Assembly (NCBI RefSeq): GCF_024807945.1
Contig: NZ_JANUFD010000005.1
Span: 124,001-188,000, forward strand
Direction of reading: 5' to 3'
Source of the DNA: Pseudomonas sp. JUb42
GTDB lineage: Bacteria; Pseudomonadota; Gammaproteobacteria; Pseudomonadales; Pseudomonadaceae
DNA length: 64,000 bases
The notes below the pieces were generated by a model, which made no database searches, was not told where the DNA came from, and worked only from the letters and a program-made list of their open reading frames with translations. This document shows positions 34,902 to 44,196 of the stretch, one piece after another; the first letter of the stretch is position 1, and every line of letters begins with the position of its first letter. The position numbers and the translations under genes are program-made.

Positions 34902-35852
34902 ATGAAAAATCATCTCGTCGTTGCGTTGATCTATAACCAGCTTTGCACCTTCGAATTTGGCTGCACGGTTGAAGTCTTTGCCCTGAAAAGGAAGGAACTC
35001 GGCGTGCCCTGGTACGAGTTCGCCACCTACCCGGTGGATGAGGGGCCGATCACCGCCGCCGGGGGCATTACCATCGTGCCGACGGGCGAAGTACTGCTGG
35101 AAAACGCCGACACCATCATCGTGCCGGGCTGGCGCGGGGTTGAATCAGAGGTGCCGCAAAAGCTGATCGAACAGCTGCAGGCGGCCCATGCCCGAGGCGC
35201 GCGGATCTGTTCGATCTGCACCGGCGCCTTTGTCCTCGCGGCCGCCGGGCTGCTCGAAGGTCAGCGCGTGACCACCCACTGGCGCTATACCGATCTGCTG
35301 GCCAGCATGTACCCCGGCCTGACCGTGCAGCCCAACGAGTTGTATGTCGATGAAGGCAATATCGTCACCGCAGCCGGCTCGGCGGCGGGCCTGGACATGA
35401 TGCTGCACCTGGTGCGCAACGATCACGGCGCCAAGGTGGCGAACATGGTCGCTCAGCGCATGGTTATCCCGCCCCATCGCGACGGCGGCCAGTCGCAGTA
35501 CGCCTCACGCCAACTGGTGTCGAGCGGTGATGGTCAGGTATCCAAGCTGATGGACTGGATCCGCAGCGACCTGCAACACCCCCACACCATCAAGGAAATG
35601 GCCGACCGTGCCGCCGTCAGCACCCGCACCCTGCACCGCAGCTTCATGGACAGCACGGGGCTTACGCCTTATGACTGGCTGTTGGGCGAGCGCATCGCCT
35701 ATGCCAAGGAGCTGTTGGAGTCCTCGCACCGGCGTCTGACGGAGATTGTCGAAGCGGCGGGTTTCGGCTCGGAAGAGTCATTCCGCCGGCACTTCCGGAA
35801 TCTGGTGGGGATCAGCCCGAGCAGTTATCGCAAGCAGTTTGCGCGAGCTTAG
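34902..35852 (+). CDS. GlxA/FtrA-type AraC-family regulator with DJ-1 domain
   Basis: A 316-aa transcription factor: DJ-1/PfpI-like domain over 1 to about 190 (ICSICTGAFVLAAAGLLEG, TTHWRYTDLLA), then an AraC HTH domain over about 210-316 (MADRAAVSTRTLHRSFMDST and IVEAAGFGSEESFRRHF). Related GlxA regulators sense amino acid or quaternary amine metabolites. It probably controls the divergent DJ-1 gene. Confidence 0.92.
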   Translation: MKNHLVVALIYNQLCTFEFGCTVEVFALKRKELGVPWYEFATYPVDEGPITAAGGITIVPTGEVLLENADTIIVPGWRGVESEVPQKLIEQLQAAHARGARICSICTGAFVLAAAGLLEGQRVTTHWRYTDLLASMYPGLTVQPNELYVDEGNIVTAAGSAAGLDMMLHLVRNDHGAKVANMVAQRMVIPPHRDGGQSQYASRQLVSSGDGQVSKLMDWIRSDLQHPHTIKEMADRAAVSTRTLHRSFMDSTGLTPYDWLLGERIAYAKELLESSHRRLTEIVEAAGFGSEESFRRHFRNLVGISPSSYRKQFARA

Positions 35853-35857
35853 TACTG

Positions 35858-35943
35858 TTGGAGCGTGGCTTGCCCGCGAAGGCCTCGACACGGTATTTCT
35901 GATACTGCGCATCGCCTGATTCGCGGGCAAGCCACGCTCCAAC
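35858..35943. repeat. REP palindrome (GAGCGTGGCTTGCCCGCG variant)
   Basis: Complementary arms GTTGGAGCGTGGCTTGCCCG and its inverse at 35919-35943. It fills the gap between convergent genes. Confidence 0.88.
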
Positions 35944-35955
35944 GGGCCCAGTACC

Positions 35956-37068
35956 TCACCCATAAATCGCGGCTACCAACCCATCCGCCACCTCCCCCCA
36001 GGCCCCGGCGACTGCGGTGTTGGTCAGGCACACCAGGCTGATCCGCGCCTCTGGATCGACCCAGTAATGACAGCCATACAAGCCGCACCAGGACCAGGTC
36101 CCGGCGCCCTGCCGTTGCCCGGCCACTACCGGATCGGTCAATAACAGCGGCCCCAGGCCGAACTTCCAGCCCGGCCCGCGATGGCTGATTTCGTTATCGC
36201 CAATGGCATTGCCCAGCAATAGCGCAGTGCTGGCCGGTTGCAGCAAGGGCGCGCCACCCAGACGCAGGCATTCGAGCACACGCAGGTACTCATCAGCCGT
36301 ACCCAGCAAACCCGCGCCAGCCGAGGGATAGCCCTGACGATCAGGCGTCAGCCGGGCCTGACACCCGTCGATTTCCAGCACCTCATCGACCGCCATGGGC
36401 AGCCCGCCGTCCTTGTAGGCCCGTGGCAGGATTTGACCGGTTTCCCGTTCGAACGAGGTCGCGGTCATACCCAGCGGCCCGGTGACCCAACGGGCGATGG
36501 CGTCCGGCAATGCCAGACCACCGGCAGCTTCGATCACCGCGCCAAGCACATCAGTGGCCAATGAGTAACGCCAGGCGCTGCCGGGTTCGAATAGCAGGGG
36601 CGCATCGGCCAGACGTCGCAGATTCTCGTCCATTCCGAACGCCACCTGATCCAGCCCATCCGACACCCCTGCCCGCTCATAGGGATTACCCGGCGGCATC
36701 TCGAAGCCGTAGCCCAGGCCTGCGGTATGGGACAGCAGATGGCGCAGGCAAATGACCGGCCCACGCCCATCGGCAAGCCGGGGCCGAAACCCCGGCAACC
36801 AACGGCCGACGGCCGCGTCGAGTTGCAGCAGCCCCAACTCGCACAGCCGCAAGACACAGACCGAGGTCAGCAACTTGCTCAAGGAGGCCAGGCGAAAGCG
36901 CGTTTGCCGGGTAATCCTTTGCCCGGCTTCACGATCCGCCCAACCAAGGGCACCGGCATAGCGCAACTTGCCTTCCTGAGCCACTAACAACACACCGCCG
37001 ACAATTTGGCCGCGAGCAGTCACATCACGCCAATAGTCGCCAACACGCGCAATCGTGACAGACCCCAA
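35956..37068 (-). CDS. Serine hydrolase (beta-lactamase/EstB-like), start uncertain
   Basis: A protein of about 370 aa of the beta-lactamase class C/EstB esterase fold. Catalytic SxxK is in RFRLASLSKLLTSV, and the Tyr motif is WRYSLATDVLGAV. The C-terminus WSWCGLYGCHYWVDPEARI matches EstB-type esterases. No ATG or ribosome site lies near the expected N-terminus; the frame runs open into a REP element (37070-37167). TTG 37068 is a nominal start just inside the REP boundary, and GTG 37023 is another option. The original start may have been replaced when the REP inserted. Confidence 0.75.
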   Translation of the reverse strand: MGSVTIARVGDYWRDVTARGQIVGGVLLVAQEGKLRYAGALGWADREAGQRITRQTRFRLASLSKLLTSVCVLRLCELGLLQLDAAVGRWLPGFRPRLADGRGPVICLRHLLSHTAGLGYGFEMPPGNPYERAGVSDGLDQVAFGMDENLRRLADAPLLFEPGSAWRYSLATDVLGAVIEAAGGLALPDAIARWVTGPLGMTATSFERETGQILPRAYKDGGLPMAVDEVLEIDGCQARLTPDRQGYPSAGAGLLGTADEYLRVLECLRLGGAPLLQPASTALLLGNAIGDNEISHRGPGWKFGLGPLLLTDPVVAGQRQGAGTWSWCGLYGCHYWVDPEARISLVCLTNTAVAGAWGEVADGLVAAIYG

Positions 37069-37069
37069 T

Positions 37070-37167
37070 CCTGTGGGCGCGAGGCTTGCCCGCGAAAGCA
37101 ATGTTTCAGACGCAGGAGATACAGCGGATGTACCGGCCTCTTCGCGGGCAAGCCTCGCTCCCACGGG
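37070..37167. repeat. REP palindrome (GCGAGGCTTGCCCGCG type)
   Basis: Arms at 37070-37096 and 37141-37167, complementary apart from one mismatch (GGGCGCGAGG versus CCTCGCTCCC). It separates the alcohol dehydrogenase gene from the serine hydrolase. Confidence 0.88.
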
Positions 37168-37177
37168 ATGGGTGCGC

Positions 37178-38323
37178 TTATAAGGCACGCAAAAATATCT
37201 CGCTATACACCTGCGCCGAATGCCGAATCGGATTGGTATGGGAGCAACCATCGGCAAACGCCATGCGCCCCACCCGTTCGGCATCCCGATCGTCGATGCC
37301 CAGGGCGCTCAAGCGATGGGGAATGCCGATCTGTTCGCGCAGGCCCAGCAACCAGTCCATTACCCCGCTGAAACCGGCGCGAGGCAGGTCGAGGAAACGC
37401 GCCAGATCGTTCATCTGCGGCCCCAGCACGGCGGCGTTGGCCTCCAGCACATAGGGCAGCAGAATGGCGTTGAGCAAACCGTGATGGTGATCGTACAGCG
37501 CCCCAAGGGTCTGGGCGATGGCATGCACGCCGCCCAGACCGCGCTGGAACGCCGCCGCACCAAGGCTCGAAGCCACCAGCATCTGCTGTCGCGCGTCGAG
37601 ATCGCTGCCATCGGCCACGGCCAGGGGCAAGTAGTGCTTGATCAACTGCATGCCCTTCACTGCCACGGCCTCGGCCATGGGGTGGTACATCGGCGAGCAA
37701 TAGGCCTCCATGCAGTGGGTCAAGGCATCGACGCCGGTGGCAGCGGTCAAATGTGCGGGCAGTTCAAGGGTCAGGGTCGGGTCGAGAATCGCCACCCGCG
37801 GCATCATCCGCGCGTGCAGGATGGTGCGCTTGACCCGCGCCTCTTCGTCGGTAATGACCGAGGCGCGACCGACTTCCGAGCCGGTCCCGGCGGTGGTCGG
37901 CAAGGCCACAATCGGCGCGATGCCCAAAGGGTCAACGCGCAGATGGTTATCGCCGATATCCTCGAAATCCCACAGCGGACGGCTTTGCCCCGACATCAGC
38001 GCCACAGCCTTGGCCGCATCCAGGGCCGAGCCGCCACCAAAGGCGATTACACCGTCATGCTCGCCCCGCTGATAGGCCAGCAGCCCCTGGGCGACGTTAT
38101 GGCCGGTGGGGTTGCCCTTGACCTGATCGAACAGCCCGCAGCTGCCAAGCGCGTCGGAGCAATCGGCAACGGCTGAACGAATCATCGTCGTGCTGCCGAG
38201 AAACTGATCGGTGATCAGCAAGGGCCGCGTAATACCCGCCACCCGGCAGGCGTCAGCCAGTTCGCGAACGCGGCCAGCACCCACGCGAATGGCGGTCGGG
38301 TAGTTCCAGTTAGCGTTATTCAT
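37178..38323 (-). CDS. Iron-containing alcohol dehydrogenase
   Basis: A 381-aa group III (Fe-ADH) NAD(P)H-dependent dehydrogenase. The nucleotide-binding segment is IAFGGGSALDAAKAVAL, TTAGTGSEVGRASVI is typical, and metal ligands are DALTHCMEAY and GGVHAIAQTLGALYDHHHG. Last gene of the nine-gene putative natural-product operon, 4 nt after the LysE gene. It could reduce or oxidise an aldehyde intermediate such as the semialdehyde released by the DAO-like enzyme; that placement is inference. Confidence 0.9.
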   Translation of the reverse strand: MNNANWNYPTAIRVGAGRVRELADACRVAGITRPLLITDQFLGSTTMIRSAVADCSDALGSCGLFDQVKGNPTGHNVAQGLLAYQRGEHDGVIAFGGGSALDAAKAVALMSGQSRPLWDFEDIGDNHLRVDPLGIAPIVALPTTAGTGSEVGRASVITDEEARVKRTILHARMMPRVAILDPTLTLELPAHLTAATGVDALTHCMEAYCSPMYHPMAEAVAVKGMQLIKHYLPLAVADGSDLDARQQMLVASSLGAAAFQRGLGGVHAIAQTLGALYDHHHGLLNAILLPYVLEANAAVLGPQMNDLARFLDLPRAGFSGVMDWLLGLREQIGIPHRLSALGIDDRDAERVGRMAFADGCSHTNPIRHSAQVYSEIFLRAL

Positions 38324-38327
38324 GGGC

Positions 38328-38978
38328 TCAGCTCCAGGTGATCAGGCCGACCGGCAGCAGACCGATCAGCAGGCGAATACCGAAGGCGACCATGAACAGC
38401 CCGGTGACGATGTCGATAGTCTTTTTCATCCGCGCATAGCGCTGCTGCACCGAAGGAATGGAGAACAGCGTGGCCAGCAGGACGAACCAGGAGATCGCCA
38501 GCACGGCAATGATCGAGACCCCGGCGGTGCGCACCCACATCGGCATGCCTGGCGTGGTCACGGTAGTGAACACGCTGGTGTAGAACGCCAGCGCCTTGGG
38601 ATTGGTCATGTTGGTCAGCAGACCGAAGCGGTAGGCGCGACCGAGGTTTTGAATCCCCAGGGAAGCGATATCCCGAGGCTTGGGCTGGCTGCCAGCATTG
38701 CGCAGGCTCTTGGTGCCCAGCCAGGTCAGGTAGGCGCCGCCAAGCAATTGCAGGCCCGGTTGCACCCACGGCAGTTGCTGGAATATCAGGCCCAGGCCGG
38801 TGGCGGCCAGCAAGGCCCAGATAATGCTGCCCGATGCGACTCCCAGACCCGCGCAGATTCCCTGTTGCCGGGACTGGCTATACGACAGTTGGGTAATGAC
38901 CAGAAAGTTCGGACCGGGGCTGATGATCAGCACGATAAAGGCGCCGGCCAGGGCCGTGAGCAAAGTGATCTCGGACAT
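38328..38978 (-). CDS. LysE/RhtB-family amino acid exporter
   Basis: A 216-aa inner-membrane protein with about six helices and the family N-terminus FIVLIISPGPNFLVITQLSY. The family exports amino acids and analogues (Lys, Arg, homoserine, threonine, cysteine). In this operon it most plausibly exports the pathway product, which argues that the product is an amino-acid-like small molecule. 45 nt after the flavoprotein gene. Confidence 0.9.
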   Translation of the reverse strand: MSEITLLTALAGAFIVLIISPGPNFLVITQLSYSQSRQQGICAGLGVASGSIIWALLAATGLGLIFQQLPWVQPGLQLLGGAYLTWLGTKSLRNAGSQPKPRDIASLGIQNLGRAYRFGLLTNMTNPKALAFYTSVFTTVTTPGMPMWVRTAGVSIIAVLAISWFVLLATLFSIPSVQQRYARMKKTIDIVTGLFMVAFGIRLLIGLLPVGLITWS

Positions 38979-39023
38979 AAGTAGTTTCCTTTCAAGTATG
39001 AAGTTGAGTGTTGGCGAAACGAA

Positions 39024-40817
39024 TTAACCGGCCAGGGCGGGCAACACCCTGGCAACGCCCAGCGCCTCAAGGCACGACTGCACCGCTTCGCGCGCCTGCA
39101 GGGGCGCGCGGCATGTCGGGTCGAGGGTGGGCACGTAGTGGTTGTAGAAAAGGCAGCCTTCCACCGCCGGCCCCAGCACCCACAGGCGCTCATGCCGCGA
39201 GCCGTCGCTGCGCCGGGCGCGGTGATGTCGGTCGATGTCGAGACCATCGGCGGGATAGTCATGGGCAGCGCGCAGCTGGCCCTGACGCAGCAGGTCATCA
39301 AGCAGCGGGTGGCGCTGGCAGGACAAACCGCTATGGGCGTTGCGCGCCTGGATCAGGCTGTCCACGTCCACACTCATGAACGCAGGGCCGGACATGGGCT
39401 GCAATCGATAGCCCGTGGCCTGCTCGCTCACCCGCATCGGCGGCAGCACCTGCACCACCCCGGCGTCGATCAAGGCCAGCAAGTCCTCGTAGCGTTCCTT
39501 TTGCGGACCACCCACCAGGCGGTTGGATACCCCGGACCAGCAGCCGTAGAAATCCAGGGTCGAGTCTTCATCGAGGCCGTCGTGATCCACCGCCAGGCGC
39601 AGCAGATCGCGATAATCGCGCCAGACTTCCAGGGCTTGCTTGAGCGGGCTTTGCCGGGTGCCCAGGCGACTGAGGGCCAGATCGCTGTCGATCCACTGAC
39701 GAAACCAGTCGGCGTAATCCCGGGCATCACCCTGCCAGCCTTCGCTGCTCATCCATTGGTAGGGGTCAAAGTCACCGTAGATCTCGGCCAATTGGCCGAA
39801 TAGCGCCTCGCGCACCGGTTTCTCCATGGCGCCGCATAAACGAACCTGCAATTGCGCCAGGTGCTGTGCGCCGAATTGCCGGGCCTTGGCCTGGTAGAAC
39901 CGCGCGCGCATTTCATCGGCGATCAGGGGCAGCAGGTCGCGACGGAAATCCAGACGCCGATCGCCGCAAGCCTTGCGCAAGGTGTCGATGGCTGCCGCAG
40001 TGAAATACAGGCGCGGGAGGCCCGGGCTCTTGCCTTCCTGCCACTGCGGCCGGGCATGAAACGGCAGGCCACTGCGAGAAAACAGAAACAGCTGCGGCTC
40101 ACTCCCCGACGCCTGATAACGCCAACGCTGGCCATCACGCACATAACGCCCGCCCCGCCCCTGAGTCAGGGCGGCCAGAGTATCCATGGCAGTCAGGCCC
40201 AAACCCTCAATGGCCACGCGTTGACCGGTGACCGGCCCCCCTGCGGCCATCAGCGCGTCCTGTCCGGCAGTGTCATGGCCTGTCGTAAGAAACATCCCGT
40301 CCGCTTCGTAGGAATCGCCATGCTCGTCACGCAGCACATACCCCTCGCCACGGGGACGACAGGCGACGATACGTTCAGCGTGATGGCGAATCTCTATGTG
40401 CGCCGGGCACAGCTCCAATAGCAGCCGATAGCTGTCCTGCAGATAACGCCCCAACAGCTTGCGCGGGACAAAATCGCCGTAAGCCACAGGCCGTCCAGCG
40501 CTGCCCAGATGGCCGCGCTCATCCAGCACAATGCCCTGGGCATGACACCACTGGAGAAACCCCGGCATTGGCGCCGTGCTGACAGGAAAAGCCGTGGAAA
40601 ACGCAGTCAACTGCCCTGCCATGGTATTGAGCATCAGGTAGTCCGGCTGCTCGGCCCAATGCAGGCCGCCGCCCGGCTCCTGCGGGTCGAAGATCTCGAC
40701 CAGCAGACGCTGGCCGGGCCATTCCCGAGCCAGGCCCAACAGTTGTTCCAGCACGCTAAGGCCTCTGGAGCCCATGCCGACGATGGCGATTGTGTGCATG
40801 ACGTGTTCCTTGTCCAT
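39024..40817 (-). CDS. FAD/NAD(P)-binding flavoprotein (PF13454-like)
   Basis: A 597-aa cytosolic flavoprotein. The N-terminal dinucleotide motif is IAIVGMGSRGLSVLEQLL (GxGxxG), with the family segment PDYLMLNTMAGQLTAF and the second nucleotide motif VAIEGLGLTAMDTLAAL. The C-terminal half has no catalytic motif that I recognise. GAGGA precedes ATG 40817; ATG 40799 is an alternative. It lies 9 nt after the SbnA-SbnB gene, so it is probably a tailoring oxidase or second N-oxygenase of the pathway (inference). Confidence 0.82.
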   Translation of the reverse strand: MDKEHVMHTIAIVGMGSRGLSVLEQLLGLAREWPGQRLLVEIFDPQEPGGGLHWAEQPDYLMLNTMAGQLTAFSTAFPVSTAPMPGFLQWCHAQGIVLDERGHLGSAGRPVAYGDFVPRKLLGRYLQDSYRLLLELCPAHIEIRHHAERIVACRPRGEGYVLRDEHGDSYEADGMFLTTGHDTAGQDALMAAGGPVTGQRVAIEGLGLTAMDTLAALTQGRGGRYVRDGQRWRYQASGSEPQLFLFSRSGLPFHARPQWQEGKSPGLPRLYFTAAAIDTLRKACGDRRLDFRRDLLPLIADEMRARFYQAKARQFGAQHLAQLQVRLCGAMEKPVREALFGQLAEIYGDFDPYQWMSSEGWQGDARDYADWFRQWIDSDLALSRLGTRQSPLKQALEVWRDYRDLLRLAVDHDGLDEDSTLDFYGCWSGVSNRLVGGPQKERYEDLLALIDAGVVQVLPPMRVSEQATGYRLQPMSGPAFMSVDVDSLIQARNAHSGLSCQRHPLLDDLLRQGQLRAAHDYPADGLDIDRHHRARRSDGSRHERLWVLGPAVEGCLFYNHYVPTLDPTCRAPLQAREAVQSCLEALGVARVLPALAG

Positions 40818-40826
40818 GAAGCGTCC

Positions 40827-42833
40827 TCACCAACGGTTCGATTCAAAAAAGAACTGCGGCACCGGCAACGCGCTGCCTTCGGCCAGGGCCTGGCGATACA
40901 GGCGCTGCCCCACGGCGAGGTCGAGCACGCCGAGGCCGAAGGGCGAGAAGATCGTTGGCAGGTCCGGGTCGAGGGTCACCTCACCGAGCATCAGTTGCGC
41001 CAGAGTGCCGGTGATAAAGGCGCGGCTCTGATAGCGCTGCACCGCCAGGTCCGGCGAGGTATTGGCCTTGAGGCAGTGCTCGACGTCATCCAGCAGGTTA
41101 TTGGCGCTGGCGATGATTTCCGGGCCGAGGTCGCGCAGGGAAATATTCAGCAGCAACTGATCGGCACGGAAACGCCGGTCTAGCACATAAGGGCTGGGCG
41201 CGGTGGTAGCGAACAACAGGACATCGGCGTCCAGCGCTTCTTCCAACTCGACCAGGCGGGTTTGCAGACGCCCTTGTCGCGCGCCGTGGGCCATCAGGGC
41301 CTGGGCGGATTCCAGGTGCTGGTCGTGGATCATCACCTCGCCCAGTTCCCAGCCATCACTGACGAACAGGTCGACAATGCTGCGGGCGATAAACCCGGCG
41401 CCAATCACTGCCAGGCGCCGAACCTGTTTGCGCTGCCCCAAAATCCAGCGCGCCGCCAGCACCGCCGAGGCCGCCGTACGCATAGCGCTGATTCGCGACG
41501 CTTCCAGGCAGGCATAGGCATAACCGGTGTCGGCATCGTTGAGGATCAGCACCGCCGATGCTCGCTGCAGCCCCGACTGGATATTGCCGGGGAAGCTGGA
41601 AATCCATTTGATCCCGCTCACCGCAGGCGTGCCGGACAGGCTGGCAGGCAGCGCGATAATCCGGTTGGCCGGGGCCTCGGGAAAGCGCAGAAAATAGCTG
41701 TCCGGGTTGATCGAGCGCCCGGCATGGTGCTCCAGATAGGCGTGACGCACGTCCTCGATACAGGCATTGGGGTGGGCCGCCAGCAGCCGCGCCACGGTTT
41801 GGCCATCGACCACATGAAAAGGCGCCTGCTGTTTTTCCGCGTGCAGCCAGGTGGTGCGGGTTTCATCGATGGGCATGTCGTCCAGGGTCATGCCCAGTAC
41901 GCCTCGCCCAAAGCGCTGCTCGACCCAGTCATCGTCGTACAGCGTGTCGAGGTAGCGATCGCCCCAGTCCGGCGACAACGCCACCACCACCGAACCCGGC
42001 GCGATGCGCTCGCGCCAGGCATGCACCGCCGAAATCACCGTGGCCGTGGAGCCGCCGACCAACAAGCCCTTGTTCCTCGCCAGCAGCCGCGACATGGCCA
42101 CCGTATGGGCTTCCGGAACCATTTCCAGGGCATGAATACCTTCGACATTGAAGATCGGCGGCCGCTGGCTGGTACCCAGGCCGGGAATGAAGCGCTTGCC
42201 CGCCGGGGTGCCGAAAGTCACCGAGCCGATGCTGTCCACGGCAATGATTCTGGTCTGGGGATGATGGCGCTGGAAATACTGTACGCAGCCCATCAGCGTG
42301 CCGGTGGTCCCAGCGCCGACGAACAGGTAATCGACATGACCGAATCGCTGACCGATTGAACGCGCCGTCGTGCGGGCATGGGCGCGGGGATTGGCAGCAT
42401 TTTCGTACTGATTGAGCCACACATAGCGTGGATCAGCCATGATCTTGTCACGAATCAGCGCGATCCGCGTGCCGAGGAATCCGCCATTGGCATCGGCGGT
42501 TTCGACCTTGATCACCTCGGCGCCATAGCTGTGCATCATGCGAATGTTATGGGCCGAGCTATTGGGATCGACTACGCAGGTAAAGCGAATGCCGCGCTCG
42601 GCGCAGATCATCGCCAGGGCCACACCGAGGTTGCCGGACGACGACTCGATCAGCACGGTATCCGGCTTGATCAGGCCACGGCCTTGCAGGTCATCGACCA
42701 GGCCTACGGCGGTCTTCAGCTTGATGGAACCGGCCGGGTTGAGGGATTCCAGCTTGAGATAAAACTCATGGCCCAACCCGGCGACTTTCAGGAACGCCTG
42801 ATCGTGAACGATATCGGAAAGTTTGTCGTACAT
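40827..42833 (-). CDS. SbnA-SbnB fusion: L-2,3-diaminopropionate synthesis
   Basis: A 668-aa two-domain enzyme. Residues 1 to about 330 match SbnA, a PLP cysteine-synthase-fold enzyme joining O-phosphoserine and glutamate to N-(2-amino-2-carboxyethyl)-glutamate: NPAGSIKLKTA with the PLP Lys, LIESSSGNLGVALAMI, NQYENAANPRAHARTTA. Residues about 345-668 match SbnB, an ornithine-cyclodeaminase-fold dehydrogenase that oxidises that adduct to L-2,3-diaminopropionate and 2-oxoglutarate: SYFLRFPEAP, RIIALPASLSG, GIKWISSFPGNI, SAVLILNDADTGYAYACLE. The usual genes are separate; here one frame spans both with a short linker (TLDDMPIDETRTTWLHAEKQ). GAGG precedes ATG 42833. Confidence 0.92.
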   Translation of the reverse strand: MYDKLSDIVHDQAFLKVAGLGHEFYLKLESLNPAGSIKLKTAVGLVDDLQGRGLIKPDTVLIESSSGNLGVALAMICAERGIRFTCVVDPNSSAHNIRMMHSYGAEVIKVETADANGGFLGTRIALIRDKIMADPRYVWLNQYENAANPRAHARTTARSIGQRFGHVDYLFVGAGTTGTLMGCVQYFQRHHPQTRIIAVDSIGSVTFGTPAGKRFIPGLGTSQRPPIFNVEGIHALEMVPEAHTVAMSRLLARNKGLLVGGSTATVISAVHAWRERIAPGSVVVALSPDWGDRYLDTLYDDDWVEQRFGRGVLGMTLDDMPIDETRTTWLHAEKQQAPFHVVDGQTVARLLAAHPNACIEDVRHAYLEHHAGRSINPDSYFLRFPEAPANRIIALPASLSGTPAVSGIKWISSFPGNIQSGLQRASAVLILNDADTGYAYACLEASRISAMRTAASAVLAARWILGQRKQVRRLAVIGAGFIARSIVDLFVSDGWELGEVMIHDQHLESAQALMAHGARQGRLQTRLVELEEALDADVLLFATTAPSPYVLDRRFRADQLLLNISLRDLGPEIIASANNLLDDVEHCLKANTSPDLAVQRYQSRAFITGTLAQLMLGEVTLDPDLPTIFSPFGLGVLDLAVGQRLYRQALAEGSALPVPQFFFESNRW

Positions 42834-42843
42834 GATCAGCGCC

Positions 42844-44169
42844 TCACTCGGCCAGGGCCGGCTGTGGCTGAGCGACCGACACCGCACGGCCAAGGGCATT
42901 GGCGATGCGCTCGGCGCGCAGGGCCATCAGGGAGAACGACTGGCTGTCGCTGATACCATGGCTGCGTTCGGACAAACCATTGACCCACACCTGCACATCG
43001 CACTCGCCCTGGGTCGCTACGTGGTAGTCGCGGTCGATGACCAGACCGCCGTCGATATCGGCCTGTAGCCAGGGTTGCAGGTTGCTCAGCAGCGGCGGAA
43101 TCAGGTGCTGCTGAAAGCCGGTGCCCAGCACCACCACGTCCACTTCCACCACTTCACTGCGCTGGCTGAAGCTGTCAGTGAGGGTCACGCGGTAACCTTC
43201 GGCAATTTGCTCGATGGCGCTGATCGCCCGATAGGCATAGGTGCGCAGACGCTCGCGCCCGGTGATGCGGTCCTCGTAAATCAGGGAAAACAGCTTGCTG
43301 CTCTCATCCGGATCGATGCCCGCGTAATTGGTCGAGCGGCTCCAGTCGAGGAAGGTGTGGCGCTCGGCGTGGCTGAGGCTATGGAAGTAATCGACATGAT
43401 CCGGAGCGAACACGCGATTGGGAAACTGGCCCAGTTGGGTGAGCTTGAAGCCCGCAGAACGGTGCACCGAATGCACTTCGATATCGCTGCGACGACTGAG
43501 CAATTCCAGCACCGACTCGCTGGCACTCTGCCCCGAACCCACCACCAGCCAGCGCTTGGGCAATTGTTCGCCGAACGCCTGCACGCGGCTCAGGAACTGC
43601 GAGGTATGAAACAGACGCGGCCCGAGCAGGCCCTGAAAAGCCTCCGGCACCCGAGGCACGCTGCCCGTGGACAGCACCAGATTGCGCGTTGTGAAGCGGC
43701 CCTGGGCGGTATCGACGCGCACCTGGCTCAGGCGGCCGTTACGAATGATCGGCAATACTTCACTGACCGGCGCCGAGAAATGGGTGTGGGCGTCAACCTG
43801 GCGGGAGACCCAGGCGACGTAATCCGACCACTCATGACGGCTGGCCGGACGCCCCAGCAGGCCGAAGTCGAACAGCCGGCCCTGGCTCTTCAGGTACATG
43901 GCGAAGGAAAAGCGGCTGCGCGGGTTGCGTGGCGTGACCAGATCACGAAAGACGTGGTGATTGATGTCGGTGCCGGTCAGCAGCAATTCGGGGTGCCACT
44001 GGGTCTCGGCCGCGCTCTCCAGGTAGCGCAGGGACAGGCGGGCCAACGGCGTGTTGTCGTCCCGGGCGTCCTCGAAAACGCAGGACAGGGCAATGCCGGC
44101 CGGGCCGAAGCCAATACAGATTGCATCAGAGTGTTGCGCTGATAAGTGTTCCATACAGAGGTCATCCAT
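42844..44169 (-). CDS. L-ornithine/L-lysine-type N-monooxygenase
   Basis: A 441-aa class B flavin N-hydroxylase of the IucD/PvdA/SidA family. FAD motif GFGPAGIALS near 20, the substrate-side segment HHVFRDLVTPRNPRSRFSF, the NADPH motif WLVVGSGQSASES, and the C-terminal VVLGTGFQ ATG-like motif. It hydroxylates a side-chain amine using NADPH and O2. No siderophore NRPS or transporter is nearby. With the MetRS-like, cupin and DAO-like genes this matches the N-hydroxylases that start hydrazine biosynthesis. Substrate could be lysine (as in Spb38/PyrM) or the diaminopropionate made next door. Start 44169 or 44154; neither has a strong ribosome site. Confidence 0.92.
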   Translation of the reverse strand: MDDLCMEHLSAQHSDAICIGFGPAGIALSCVFEDARDDNTPLARLSLRYLESAAETQWHPELLLTGTDINHHVFRDLVTPRNPRSRFSFAMYLKSQGRLFDFGLLGRPASRHEWSDYVAWVSRQVDAHTHFSAPVSEVLPIIRNGRLSQVRVDTAQGRFTTRNLVLSTGSVPRVPEAFQGLLGPRLFHTSQFLSRVQAFGEQLPKRWLVVGSGQSASESVLELLSRRSDIEVHSVHRSAGFKLTQLGQFPNRVFAPDHVDYFHSLSHAERHTFLDWSRSTNYAGIDPDESSKLFSLIYEDRITGRERLRTYAYRAISAIEQIAEGYRVTLTDSFSQRSEVVEVDVVVLGTGFQQHLIPPLLSNLQPWLQADIDGGLVIDRDYHVATQGECDVQVWVNGLSERSHGISDSQSFSLMALRAERIANALGRAVSVAQPQPALAE

Positions 44170-44196
44170 CGTGAAGTAATTGGCAAAACAACAGGT

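Noticed and set aside
42844..44169. Siderophore (pyoverdine or aerobactin) N-hydroxylase locus
   Set aside because: No NRPS, IucA/C-type synthetase, ferric receptor or sigma factor is adjacent, and the partners match hydrazine-forming sets better.
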